In this document: in pieces, positions 8,401 through 15,365 of the stretch
How positions within the stretch are numbered: position 1 is the first letter of the stretch
How the letters are laid out: every line of letters starts with the position of its first letter
Assembly (NCBI GenBank): GCA_964415465.1
Contig: CAYQAL010000015.1
Span: 1-23,966 of the forward strand
Direction of reading: 5' to 3'
Source of the DNA: JAGOTP01 sp964415465
GTDB lineage: Bacteria; Patescibacteriota; Patescibacteriia; 2-12-FULL-60-25
DNA: 23,966 nt
Position numbers and translations under genes: made by a program
Notes under the pieces: generated by a model
Databases searched by the model: none
What the model was told of the DNA's origin: nothing
The model's input: the letters and a program-made list of their open reading frames with translations, nothing else

Positions 8401-10582
8401 CCATCGCTTTCACTGGCAGCGTAAGACGCCCCTGATCATCTAACGTCACTTCCTGATCCGGGAGGGTTACATCACCCTGAGATACGCGAACACGCAGTCG
8501 CGCATGTGGTAGAGCTGCCCCATTGAAGAATGATGCTTGGATCTGAGCTTGCGTTTCCTGACCTGCAAACAAGCGCTTCGCAGATACATTCACCGAGAGG
8601 TAATAGGCTGGCTTCGCAAAGGTGCGAATTTCAACGTAGCGAGACGTTACAAGCTGTCCATCACGAAGCAAATCCAACTGATAGAACCCTGGTGTGATAT
8701 TCGTCCAAGAGAGGGTGGCCTCGTAGCGACCAGACGCATCTAACGATAATGGAGCAGACGCGTAGATCCGATCACGGCCATTCACCAAATCTTCAATGTA
8801 GGACGTTTTTGTAAGGCGAATTTCTGCACGACCAACCGGCTTTGTTCGATTACGATCCTGAATGATCCCGGCAACATGCATTTCATCACTCGTACGGTAG
8901 AGTGGACGATCTGGATACGTGTAGCCCCAGGTTTCTTGGTGAGCTGGAGCGAATCGATCGAAGAGACTCAAGCCACTAGATGGACCGATGACCGCCAATG
9001 CACGCACAGGACCAATCGCGTCACCCAAACGAAGGATGGAAACCTGTGGCTCAGGGAAGGTAGTCGTTGCTTTCAAGAAAGCTGGCGTTAGAAGACGTGC
9101 CAAGCCTGAAGCATCTGTTGTCACTGCTGAACTGTCGAGACGAACAGGTAAATTCGATAGCACCTGCTTTGTGTCAGCATTGACCGCCCAGACAACAACT
9201 TGATCTGCATCGGCCACAACATATGAAGCGACGCTCGTCACCTGAATAAACATCCAGGTTTCGATCCCGGAAGCACTCAAACGCAAGACATACCAACCTT
9301 GTTCAGTGAACTTCGGCAACGTCACCATCTCGCTATCGCGCTCCGAAGGACGAGAGATAGGAAGATCTACTTTAAAGGCTTCGTTCTTGGCAACGTCGGT
9401 GTAGTCCTTCAAACGATCAGCCGATCCAAAGGCGAAGCTATAGGGCAAACGCTTTTCCAAGAACTGCACAGCTTCGTCTTCCGTTAAGCGATACCCTGTC
9501 ACGGACAGCTTGGTTGCCGCCGAGGCTAAGCCAGGGCTACGTGATACCTGAACCGAAACTGTATCGCCGACATAGGCTTCTTGGAACTCACTGATCGCTC
9601 GAATGAACGGCGCTTCTGCTGCATCACTCGATGCGGTGCCCGTCTGGAACTGCAGCACGAGATCCGCGGGGAGGGTGAGCTGTTCGGCCGAAAGCCCCTG
9701 CTTTAGACGAACGGTATAGAACGTTGACGCAGTCCACGACTTGGCTGGGATAAAGACAATGCGACGACCATTCACCTGGAAGCGACCTTCGATAGCCGGA
9801 GAGATTTCAATGCTTGTCGTGACGTTACTGAAGCCCTGTGCATTCATGACGAGCTCAAGCGAGGCATCCAACGGAACATCACTCGCATTGTTCGCAGGCA
9901 AGCTCGAAACCAGCTCTAACCGACTTGTTGTCTGCAACGCCCAAGAATATTCACGAGGCGTTACATCTTGTGCGGAAGTCGCTGTTTCATTCTGGATCGC
10001 TGCTGGAAGCGCGACACGTAATACGTGATCCGCTGGGACAGATGCAATACGCACACGGAAGGAGTCTTCAGAAACCTTCTCCACTTCTTCGACGCGTCCT
10101 GTATCAACGCGCAATACGCGCTGCACCTGGTCAGGCGACAGCGCGACTTTTGAACGAAGGATCAACGCAGAAGTATCGGCAACTTTTGGCGATTCAGTAT
10201 CTGCATACAGCTGGAATGCTTCGTTCGCCTGAGCGGCGGGAATCAAGACGCGACCTAGTGCGTCGATCGAACCTGCTACACCCGTGCCCGAACTGCGCGT
10301 ATTCAAAAACAAAACCAAAGCACAGGCGGCAACTGCCAATCCCGCACCAAGACTCGCCAACAGGATACGGATGCGCTGTCCAACGCTTCGGCGAGGAGGC
10401 TCTGGCTCCTTTTTCATCACCTGAATCGTGTCAGCTGCTTCTTTTTCTAAGCGCTCGGCCAACGATAAAAGCTGCTGTTTGTGCAGCACCTTGGTCTCCG
10501 GTCGAAGCAGGGCTGGCTCGTGGCCAATCTCACGCAACGTCTGTTCGATCGGATCTTGAGAAGAAGGGGTGTTATGTTCCAT
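5435..10582 (-). CDS. Membrane-anchored alpha-2-macroglobulin-like protein with possible N-terminal anti-sigma segment
   Basis: Giant surface protein of 1715 residues. Residues 1-70 are cytoplasmic and charged, with a helix IEQTLREIGHEP and further helices rich in Leu and Glu; residues 71-94 are a single membrane span preceded by basic residues, so the bulk lies outside. An SbsA-type Ig-like domain (about 228-315) is followed by macroglobulin domains; YPDRPLYRT near 555 and DKPTYRPGEKATLRF near 1015 are the characteristic MG motifs. A Gly-rich loop (about 1090-1105) precedes the A2M domain with LPDNLTAWRVTAVALG near 1140, then a helical thioester-domain-like region. At the thioester site (near 1304) the sequence is DLTQSTS where active homologues have CxEQ, so the thioester is lost. 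The ATG at 10582 overlaps the sigma-factor gene by 11 bases; an upstream GTG at 10603 is possible. Such proteins may trap proteases or bind surface targets. Confidence 0.9.
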   Translation of the reverse strand: MEHNTPSSQDPIEQTLREIGHEPALLRPETKVLHKQQLLSLAERLEKEAADTIQVMKKEPEPPRRSVGQRIRILLASLGAGLAVAACALVLFLNTRSSGTGVAGSIDALGRVLIPAAQANEAFQLYADTESPKVADTSALILRSKVALSPDQVQRVLRVDTGRVEEVEKVSEDSFRVRIASVPADHVLRVALPAAIQNETATSAQDVTPREYSWALQTTSRLELVSSLPANNASDVPLDASLELVMNAQGFSNVTTSIEISPAIEGRFQVNGRRIVFIPAKSWTASTFYTVRLKQGLSAEQLTLPADLVLQFQTGTASSDAAEAPFIRAISEFQEAYVGDTVSVQVSRSPGLASAATKLSVTGYRLTEDEAVQFLEKRLPYSFAFGSADRLKDYTDVAKNEAFKVDLPISRPSERDSEMVTLPKFTEQGWYVLRLSASGIETWMFIQVTSVASYVVADADQVVVWAVNADTKQVLSNLPVRLDSSAVTTDASGLARLLTPAFLKATTTFPEPQVSILRLGDAIGPVRALAVIGPSSGLSLFDRFAPAHQETWGYTYPDRPLYRTSDEMHVAGIIQDRNRTKPVGRAEIRLTKTSYIEDLVNGRDRIYASAPLSLDASGRYEATLSWTNITPGFYQLDLLRDGQLVTSRYVEIRTFAKPAYYLSVNVSAKRLFAGQETQAQIQASFFNGAALPHARLRVRVSQGDVTLPDQEVTLDDQGRLTLPVKAMAVSCSERLADPCRNTEQLMLSIYPVEGEEAQILGSVMIDVVGSELDLRGEIKEVAEQADLTLQTYRRDLNKELEETGAVWSGRTLRGQVVGVRYEKIQDGVWYDAIEKRVVPYYRYERRQDPPVEFTVQTDGNGRATHRFPLSADRDFYEVSVQGEDGTARFSRFTTSIARGWYAQDGMNDVSPHLILDGKGDDRDVHPGEILKPTFQMGTTTYNASEGPGVLFMTLSRGIKQVVRSPSASWETTFVDSYIPNASIRGVTFTNRRFYTSDAVVFLDKDDRALDVQVTSDKPTYRPGEKATLRFQVKPGTTQLPLTDVKVAYALVDESLLSLAGFYEEDPLMWINNFVMDGSLFQRSSHMGDWLFTGGGAEKGGGGTGDRGQGARRLFKDVAGTGFVTLDGQGMGTVEVTLPDNLTAWRVTAVALGSDLRAGAGTQSIQVSKEVFVDAVIPERVLATDKPVLKVRAFGPGLEAGALLSLSLDVPALGLTNYVVTSTAGVPVYVALPTVKPGSFTVIVGVSQGAYSDRMERLVRIETSRITHLESVMLEPSAGMSLGALSPDTLSLVVSARGRTSLYPSLRDLTQSTSLRSDARVAVNVARELLKTNYQETLPGEPPTLLDIQAEDGGIRLLPYGSSEVALSTQVALTKPDVVDAWQLRSYLAGVLVNGASRRERLQAMAGLAALRAPVVLDLQQAATLTDRAPEETLAIVEGLAVVGDTERAGQLMRELLATSIRRDGQRFIQIGTESSPETYEATAEAAALAERLLLPEASQLNAFVQAQWSSEAFPVLAKVRYLAFRLQHMPAEDGSIQWTDGLRTETIQLKDTPLRTIILSPDQQSRFRVLSVSGPVVLSYVRPVAGLPTKHPSLSLVRRYEAAKPLDQLGEGDEVTISLEPRFATSSLDGCAMVKDDLPANLLPLSRTSLKTQEPLFVESNRVSFIVCKGMTASELSYRAKVMARGTYRAEPAIMERLDAPSVATYSSEQTVTVR

Positions 10583-11141
10583 ACAGTTGCTTGTACTTAG
10601 CACCTAAACGAGCTGTCGCTCGGTAGACGAGGACGGCTGCATGGTTGGGGCTAATATTCAAAATTGAGGCAATCTCAGCCGCTTCAAGTTCTCCAAAGAA
10701 CTTAAGGTCCAATACTTCTTGGTCTCGCGGAGCAAGGGTCTTAATCGCTTCAACTAACTTCGTCTTTTCTAGGGCCAGCTCGGCGTGCACTTCAGGCGAA
10801 GGAAGGTTCGAGGCAAATTCGCGCGTTGGACCATCTTCGTCTGCATCATCAATCGACTCATCCATTTTGACCGACATACTGCGCCAGTGATCGATCATGG
10901 CGTTCGAAGCGACTCGGAAAAGCCAGGCTCCAAGCGAGACGCCCCGCCAATCAATCGACTTCACATGCTGACAGAATTTGATGAAGGTCTTCGATACTAA
11001 ATCTTCTGCGGTCTCGCGATGCCCGCAGCGCTTGAGGCAAAATCCATAGACCTTGTCGGCATACGCGTCGTACACGGCCGCGATTCCTTCAGGTCCCGCC
11101 TTTGCCCGTCGAAGAAGCTCCTCGTCGCCGTGCACATCCAT
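10572..11141 (-). CDS. ECF-type RNA polymerase sigma factor
   Basis: A 189-residue sigma-70 family factor of the extracytoplasmic-function group. Region 2 spans about residues 20-90 and includes the core-binding helix (AEDLVSKTFIKF) and the -10-reading helix ending in NAMIDHWRS. Region 4 spans about 135-186, with APRDQEVLDLKFFGEL and the helix-turn-helix AEIASILNISPNHAAVLVYR. The linker between them is acidic. Its 3' end overlaps the macroglobulin-like gene by 11 bases, so the two are translationally coupled; in ECF operons the gene in that position is usually the anti-sigma factor. An extended -10 (TGCTATACT) lies about 33 bases upstream of the ATG. The signal and regulon cannot be read from the window. 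Confidence 0.95.
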   Translation of the reverse strand: MDVHGDEELLRRAKAGPEGIAAVYDAYADKVYGFCLKRCGHRETAEDLVSKTFIKFCQHVKSIDWRGVSLGAWLFRVASNAMIDHWRSMSVKMDESIDDADEDGPTREFASNLPSPEVHAELALEKTKLVEAIKTLAPRDQEVLDLKFFGELEAAEIASILNISPNHAAVLVYRATARLGAKYKQLYGT

Positions 11142-11174
11142 ATAAACGGTTAATAAGACAAGAATGACACAGGG

Positions 11175-11183
11175 AGTATAGCA
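11175..11183 (-). promoter_or_regulatory. Extended -10 promoter of the sigma/macroglobulin/MEMO operon
   Basis: TGCTATACT on the minus strand (11183-11175), a TGn-extended -10 with 5 of 6 bases of TATAAT. No good -35 is seen at 16-18 bases upstream, as expected for an extended -10 element. Predicted leader of about 27 bases before the ATG at 11141. A second AT-rich hexamer (TATTAA) lies closer to the start and could drive a leaderless transcript. Since this is the housekeeping-type element, autoregulation by the ECF factor is not evident. Confidence 0.5.
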
Positions 11184-11289
11184 GAGCCAAACACGAACGA
11201 ATAGCGATGGTGTTCAAAGAAATGGCCTTATTTTAGGGAATTTTTCTTTCGGCTCCTTCTAGATTGAAACACAAAACGGACTCATTCTC

Positions 11290-11700
11290 TTAGGGCAAAA
11301 TCAGGTCGCGAAAGGCAGAAACCTCGTCTTCAAAGACTACATCTTGAGGCTCAACCGGTTCGATAGACTGACTTTTAACGATCTTGAAAAAGCGAATTGG
11401 CTTGCCCTGAGCCTGCACCTGCTTGATCTCGGCGAGCACTCCATCGCTGACGTCACCAAAGACCCAAAGCTCATCGGCACGGCTTACCAAAACGTTGTTT
11501 GCCGAACGAACGACATCACGATCGACCGTATCGAGAAGAAAATAGTCGAATGAAGCGAACGGATTCAACGGGACCATCCCCTGCTCCAACACAAACTTCA
11601 CAATGTGAAAACGAAAGTAGAAGAATTTTTTGGAAAGCGCCGTAAAGACGATTCGTTTTTCATTCGTGAGATCGAGTGCGACATGTGAGAACGAGGACAT
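11290..11700 (-). CDS. SLOG-like / nucleoside 2-deoxyribosyltransferase-like protein
   Basis: A 136-residue single-domain protein with a Rossmann-like pattern. VALDLTNEKRIVFTALSKK opens the fold, QGMVPLNPFASFDYF gives the second strand region, and ADELWVFGDVSDGVLAEI (residues 75-92) matches the nucleotide- or nucleoside-binding motif of the SLOG/DUF4406 type, with Ser85, Asp86 and Glu91 at the positions used in deoxyribosyltransferases. The fold usually binds nucleotides or hydrolyses N-glycosidic bonds. It starts 3 bases after the nucleotidyltransferase stop, as the third gene of an operon behind the glycosyltransferase. The sequence gives no membrane or effector domain. Function beyond nucleotide or nucleoside binding is inference. 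Confidence 0.75.
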   Translation of the reverse strand: MSSFSHVALDLTNEKRIVFTALSKKFFYFRFHIVKFVLEQGMVPLNPFASFDYFLLDTVDRDVVRSANNVLVSRADELWVFGDVSDGVLAEIKQVQAQGKPIRFFKIVKSQSIEPVEPQDVVFEDEVSAFRDLILP

Positions 11701-11703
11701 AGC

Positions 11704-12339
11704 TTAGTCTGGAAACAATCTTTGGTTGATTTGCTGCGCGGCGTCAAGCTTTTGCTTAGTTGAAGAGGCACTAGAAAGAACGCGGACCAACTCCGCGTAT
11801 TCAGGATCTTCTTTTTGGAGTTGCGGCCAAGCGACGTAGAGCGGCTGTGACCAGCGACCCTTTAATTCGTACCAATAGGGAAAAACATTTTCATAAAACC
11901 CAGCGAGGTAGTAGAAAAAAAGCTCGGGTTGGTCGACATACCCCTCTAAACGTAGGAGAAGATGATGGAAATAATTCTTTCGATTTCTTCGACGCTCGTC
12001 CGAAAGATCATAGGGAGCTTGGTAGATCTCTTTGGCTAATTGTAAGACCGGTTGGACGGCTCCTTGTTGTTCATAGAGCACTTCTGTCTTTTGCAGCGTT
12101 CCTAGAAAAGTTTCGAAGAAGGAATCTTTTGTTATCGGGAGCTTCACCACATCGATATCCAAACTCTCTCCCTTCCAGAGCTCGGGACCATCATCTTTTG
12201 CATCACGATCAACGAAGACGAAGAGGTCCCAATCACTATTGGAACGGCTTAGCCCGCGGGCACGAGATCCATGAAGAAGAATTGCGACCGGATGGTACTT
12301 TTGGATGAGATAGTCTGTAATCTCTTGTTTGGTTGGCAT
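11704..12339 (-). CDS. Minimal nucleotidyltransferase-domain protein
   Basis: A 211-residue protein of the DNA polymerase beta-like nucleotidyltransferase superfamily. The signature HGSRARG (residues 23-29) is followed by SDWDLFV with Asp36 and Asp38, and a third acidic strand LDIDVV (Asp61, Asp63), so the metal site looks intact and the enzyme should transfer an NMP. The C-terminal half is helical, with YFHHLLLRLEGYV and an aromatic-rich helix, resembling the substrate-binding helical region found after minimal nucleotidyltransferases. Start choice: an ATG at 12339, or a GTG at 12348 that overlaps the upstream TGA stop as GTGA; both imply translational coupling to the glycosyltransferase. 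Substrate unknown; alternatives include an antibiotic-type nucleotidyltransferase or a nucleotide-signal synthase. Confidence 0.85.
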   Translation of the reverse strand: MPTKQEITDYLIQKYHPVAILLHGSRARGLSRSNSDWDLFVFVDRDAKDDGPELWKGESLDIDVVKLPITKDSFFETFLGTLQKTEVLYEQQGAVQPVLQLAKEIYQAPYDLSDERRRNRKNYFHHLLLRLEGYVDQPELFFYYLAGFYENVFPYWYELKGRWSQPLYVAWPQLQKEDPEYAELVRVLSSASSTKQKLDAAQQINQRLFPD

Positions 12340-12344
12340 ACTGA

Positions 12345-13775
12345 TCACTCTACCCGGTCTGCTTCTTTTATTCGAATTGCTTCGTAATAGGCATCCATCC
12401 GTTGAAGGAAATCCGGACCATCTGGACGCGCTGCCACCATGCCTCGCACCTTTTCAATATATTCATCCGTCAGCTCGATCGTCGGGACAGACGCATCCTC
12501 ATAAAGCGTTTCTAGGAGTGTTTTCTTCCCTGTATAGGCTTTATTGCACTCAGCTAAGAGCTCCCTAAATCGCTTGATCCTGCGCGTTTTTACGTGATCG
12601 GTGAGTTCTAGAAACCGCGCCTCGTCAATGAGCAGTCGTCCAGACTTGAGCGTGATAAGTTGTCGAACGGCATCCATATCTTCTCGCTCAAAGGCTGCTT
12701 TAAACTCTCCATAAAATCGAAAACGAAAAGCGGGAAGCTCTTCATGCGGCGTCACATCACGAACGGTCTTATCCGCATCTCGATCAATCTCATCAAACAA
12801 CCGTTTAAACGAAGAACCGGTTCTGTCCGATTCTCGAAGCGCCGTCACGAGACGAAGTTCAGTGCGCTTCCCAAGCACTTTTTGACCATGTTGCTGCGCA
12901 AACCCCTCTAAACGAAGACCAAAATTAGAAGAACCCGACTTAGGGGTATCGTCGATCCCTCCAACCATCGCTAATTCCAAGCTTCGCGTAATGACATGCG
13001 CTCCCGAAAAACGCGTACCCTGTGCATAGCGAACAACTCCTGGCTTTAGCAAGAAGTCACGCAAATCCGTATATTGCCGTAAGCGAAAGAAGCGCTTGAG
13101 TTTCTGTTGCAAATCCACTCGACGTTCAGCCTGAGCCGCATCTGGATCCCATTCGAAAATGAGACCCCCTGCCAGCCCAATAATCTCTTCATCCTCTTGA
13201 AATATCTGGCATACCTTAGCCAAATGATGAGGATCTTCAAACCACGTGTCCGCGTCCGTTTGCAGAAGAATTCCATTTTTCCCTTGTTCATAGAAACGGA
13301 CACCCGCTTCTGCCACGCCGCGATTGCGCGCTCTGCCTACATTGCAGTCGGCAATTGTATTTCCCGGCGAACTCTTATCAATTACATGAACATGCATTCC
13401 TTGATTCTGTTGGAGGTAGGTAGCTGCATGAAGGTTTTTCGCACGAATATCAAGTGCGCGAACCGATCCATCATCTCGGTCATTGTTCACAACATAGAGC
13501 ACTTCAAATTGATCGGGATGAATGTCTTTTTGAGCACGAAGCGACTCTAGCTGTTGCGCTAAACGACGCACATCTTCGTTAAATACAGGAACAACAATGC
13601 CGAGCTTGCAGGCTGGATGCTGTGGCTCTTTGATTCGCCGCTCGCCCGTTAACCGTTCGCGCCAATAGCGTTTTGCTCGCTCCATTTCAGGCGAACCCTC
13701 TCCCTCGTATGGCTTAGGTACGCGAATACGCTCTACCAACTGAGAAGGACCTCGTTCATTCCCACCGTTCATCAT
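12345..13775 (-). CDS. GT2-type glycosyltransferase, soluble
   Basis: A 476-residue glycosyltransferase family 2-like protein. After a charged N-terminal extension (1-55), the GT-A fold begins with LGIVVPVFNED (58-68). NVGRARNRGV (145-154) is the typical loop before the DxD strand, and LQTDADTWF (171-179) carries the metal-binding Asp-Ala-Asp. A GG-IDD segment near the middle matches the acceptor-side region of the family. The C-terminal part (about 330-476) is helical and not recognised. No membrane segment is present, so it acts at the cytosolic side, probably transferring a sugar from an NDP-sugar; the acceptor is unknown. Two adjacent ATG codons start the gene, with TATACT 14 bases upstream. 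The stop overlaps the possible GTG start of the nucleotidyltransferase, making this the first gene of a three-gene operon. Confidence 0.85.
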   Translation of the reverse strand: MMNGGNERGPSQLVERIRVPKPYEGEGSPEMERAKRYWRERLTGERRIKEPQHPACKLGIVVPVFNEDVRRLAQQLESLRAQKDIHPDQFEVLYVVNNDRDDGSVRALDIRAKNLHAATYLQQNQGMHVHVIDKSSPGNTIADCNVGRARNRGVAEAGVRFYEQGKNGILLQTDADTWFEDPHHLAKVCQIFQEDEEIIGLAGGLIFEWDPDAAQAERRVDLQQKLKRFFRLRQYTDLRDFLLKPGVVRYAQGTRFSGAHVITRSLELAMVGGIDDTPKSGSSNFGLRLEGFAQQHGQKVLGKRTELRLVTALRESDRTGSSFKRLFDEIDRDADKTVRDVTPHEELPAFRFRFYGEFKAAFEREDMDAVRQLITLKSGRLLIDEARFLELTDHVKTRRIKRFRELLAECNKAYTGKKTLLETLYEDASVPTIELTDEYIEKVRGMVAARPDGPDFLQRMDAYYEAIRIKEADRVE

Positions 13776-13789
13776 AGAAGCTACAAACC

Positions 13790-13795
13790 AGTATA
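13790..13795 (-). promoter_or_regulatory. Candidate -10 element of the glycosyltransferase operon
   Basis: TATACT on the minus strand, 14 bases before the first ATG at 13775, giving a predicted leader of about 8 bases. It lies in the 27-base gap after the TPM gene stop. No clear -35 is visible, so confidence is limited. Confidence 0.35.
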
Positions 13796-13802
13796 CCGTA
13801 GA

Positions 13803-14678
13803 TTACCAACTCCCACTTGAACCGCCGCCGCCAGACCGCCCTCCCCCGAAGCCTCCACCCGAAGTGCCGCCTCCTCCAAAACCACCGCTTCGAAACACGC
13901 CCGAGAGAATGCCCGAAAAGAACCCTGACAAAGCCCCCGCAAAAAATCGCTTAAACACAGGTCTTGGACGATTGGTAATGAGCGAGAAGAGATACGCCCC
14001 TAGATACGCCAAACAAGCCAATACAAACCCGAGGAAAAATCTCCCTACTGCAAGAAAGAGAACTGTGGTAACGATCAAAAGCAGCGCGCCGATTCCTGGT
14101 GGAAGTCGCTCGATGAACTGGTCCGTCCAGGCCACGAAGGCACTTGTCTCTTTTGAAGAGACTGCATCCGTCGTGTTTTCATAATCGCTCACGACTGACT
14201 CTACTTCAAACACCATCTGACTCACCGCTTCATAATAGCGACCTTCTTGAAACAACGGTGTAGCCCGCTGAATAATGCGCTGGCTCTCTGCATCCGTAAG
14301 AAGTGGCTCGAGCCCGTAGCCAACTTCAATCCTCACACGTCGATCCTGCACAGCGACCAACATCAATACACCCGTATCTTGCCCGCGCTTTCCGATCCCC
14401 CAGTCTTCAAAAAGCTGCACCGCGTAGGACTCTATCGTTTCTTCGGCCGTAGAAGGTACCGTTACCACAGCCACTTCGTACGTCGAGTTCTGTTCGTAGG
14501 TTTTGAGAACAGATTCTAGATCAGCCTCTTCTTCTGAGGAAAGAACGTTTGCATAATCGTTCACAAATCCCTCTGGGATGCCCGGGGATGTATAGGCATG
14601 AATCATGTCCGGAAGAACACATCCAAAAACGAGTACCACACTCAACAGGATTCGCGTGAAAAACGACGAAGAGAACAT
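13803..14678 (-). CDS. TPM-domain membrane protein (YgcG-like), paralogue 1
   Basis: A 291-residue envelope protein. Residues 1-28 are a signal peptide ending near IHA-YTSPG. The TPM domain (about 30-165) has the family motifs VNDYANVLSSEEE, VAVVTVPSTAEETIESYA, LFEDWGIGKRGQDTGVLMLVA, and RIEVGYGLEPLLTD. Two or three hydrophobic segments (about 196-240) anchor it, and the C-terminus (about 255-291) is Gly-rich and ends in SGSW. TPM proteins include acid phosphatase-like members and are often paired with LemA; their exact role in bacterial envelopes is unclear. It is clearly a paralogue of the gene at 15366-16181, from which it is separated by tRNA-Leu and an HNH gene. It has its own promoter (TGCTACACT) 13 bases upstream of the ATG, with no SD. 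Confidence 0.9.
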   Translation of the reverse strand: MFSSSFFTRILLSVVLVFGCVLPDMIHAYTSPGIPEGFVNDYANVLSSEEEADLESVLKTYEQNSTYEVAVVTVPSTAEETIESYAVQLFEDWGIGKRGQDTGVLMLVAVQDRRVRIEVGYGLEPLLTDAESQRIIQRATPLFQEGRYYEAVSQMVFEVESVVSDYENTTDAVSSKETSAFVAWTDQFIERLPPGIGALLLIVTTVLFLAVGRFFLGFVLACLAYLGAYLFSLITNRPRPVFKRFFAGALSGFFSGILSGVFRSGGFGGGGTSGGGFGGGRSGGGGSSGSW

Positions 14679-14691
14679 ATAAGCCGTTACC

Positions 14692-14700
14692 AGTGTAGCA
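14692..14700 (-). promoter_or_regulatory. Extended -10 promoter of TPM paralogue 1
   Basis: TGCTACACT on the minus strand (14700-14692), ending 13 bases before the ATG at 14678; predicted leader about 7 bases. It sits immediately after the tRNA-Leu terminator, so TPM transcription is independent of the tRNA. Confidence 0.5.
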
Positions 14701-14705
14701 GGTGC

Positions 14706-14733
14706 AAAACAAAACGCCCTCGTGAGAGGACGC
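14706..14733 (-). terminator. Rho-independent terminator after tRNA-Leu
   Basis: On the minus strand, CGTCCTC-TCAC-GAGGGCG forms a 7-bp stem with one G:U pair and is followed by TTTTGTTTT. It lies 7 bases past the tRNA 3' end. Confidence 0.8.
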
Positions 14734-14739
14734 TTTACT

Positions 14740-14825
14740 TGGTGGCCGAAGTGGGAATCGAACCCACACGCCCATCGGGCTTGACATTTTAAGTGTCATG
14801 CGTCTACCAATTTCGCCATTCGGCC
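14740..14825 (-). tRNA. tRNA-Leu (anticodon TAA)
   Basis: Class II tRNA with encoded CCA. Acceptor GGCCGAA pairs with TTCGGCC, discriminator A. The anticodon stem TGACA/TGTCA encloses CTTAAAA, giving anticodon TAA (reads UUA/UUG). A long variable arm with GCCC-GAT-GGGC is present and the T arm is GTGGG-TTCGATT-CCCAC. The HNH gene ends 12 bases upstream, so tRNA and HNH mRNA may share a transcript. Confidence 0.97.
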
Positions 14826-14837
14826 AATGTTTTCCAC

Positions 14838-15305
14838 TTATTTTCGCCTTCTACCACGATGAGTGGGCTGAAGACTGTGGCAATTAGGACATAAAACTCT
14901 CAAATTGAAAAGTCTATTATCTCGATGGTCACCGTTAATATGGTCAAGTTCAAGTGGAAGATATCCATCCGGCGTCTTCTCTGCCCAGCCACACATTTCA
15001 CACTCAGGAGATTTAAGCCCTTCACGAAACAAGCGACGCTTCAATTTGAACGACTGATACTCACTGTTTTTCTTTAAAATATCTTCTAGCGGGATAAGCG
15101 GCCTAAAGTACCCACCTACCCCTTTATTCCAGGCCTTTCCTGTAAAGTGGGAATGATCAATCTTATATTCAGCTAAATATTTTTGAATTTGAAGGTAATT
15201 TCCACCAGCGGGTACCAAATTTAGTTCTTTCAACACTCCTCGATAGCTCCTAGAACATTTCACCGCTCTTTCAAGATCTTGCTGTGACCAAGTTCTTGTT
15301 CGCAT
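14838..15305 (-). CDS. Stand-alone HNH endonuclease
   Basis: A 155-residue protein with a classical HNH nuclease module in the C-terminal half. Cys102 and Cys105 (CEMCG) pair with Cys139 and Cys142 (LCPNCH) as a structural zinc site. LELDHINGDHRDN (118-130) carries Asp121-His122 and Asn130, and the motif ends with His143. The N-terminal 90 residues hold a helix-turn-helix-like segment (WSQQDLERAVKCSRSYRGVL) that could read DNA; this layout is common in phage- and intron-type homing nucleases. It lies between two TPM paralogues and directly upstream of tRNA-Leu and is more A+T-rich than its neighbours, suggesting acquisition. No intron or intein is visible around it. The ATG at 15305 follows TATGCT by 6 bases, so the mRNA is probably leaderless. 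Confidence 0.9.
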   Translation of the reverse strand: MRTRTWSQQDLERAVKCSRSYRGVLKELNLVPAGGNYLQIQKYLAEYKIDHSHFTGKAWNKGVGGYFRPLIPLEDILKKNSEYQSFKLKRRLFREGLKSPECEMCGWAEKTPDGYLPLELDHINGDHRDNRLFNLRVLCPNCHSLQPTHRGRRRK

Positions 15306-15311
15306 GAGAAA

Positions 15312-15327
15312 AGCATACCATGTGGTA
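15312..15327 (-). promoter_or_regulatory. HNH gene promoter with overlapping palindrome
   Basis: TGGTATGCT on the minus strand (15320-15312) is an extended -10 ending 6 bases before the ATG. The 12-base inverted repeat TACCA-TG-TGGTA (15316-15327) overlaps its upstream half and could be an operator; this is inference. Confidence 0.4.
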
Positions 15328-15365
15328 CAGGCAAAATAAATTCCATTCTATGCGTATACCATTAT

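Noticed and set aside
9925..10626. Long plus-strand ORF (233 codons) antisense to the macroglobulin-like gene
   Set aside because: It lies wholly opposite a clear coding sequence, has basic, Ser/Arg-rich shadow composition and no domain or promoter. Several similar antisense ORFs opposite the same gene were dismissed for the same reason.
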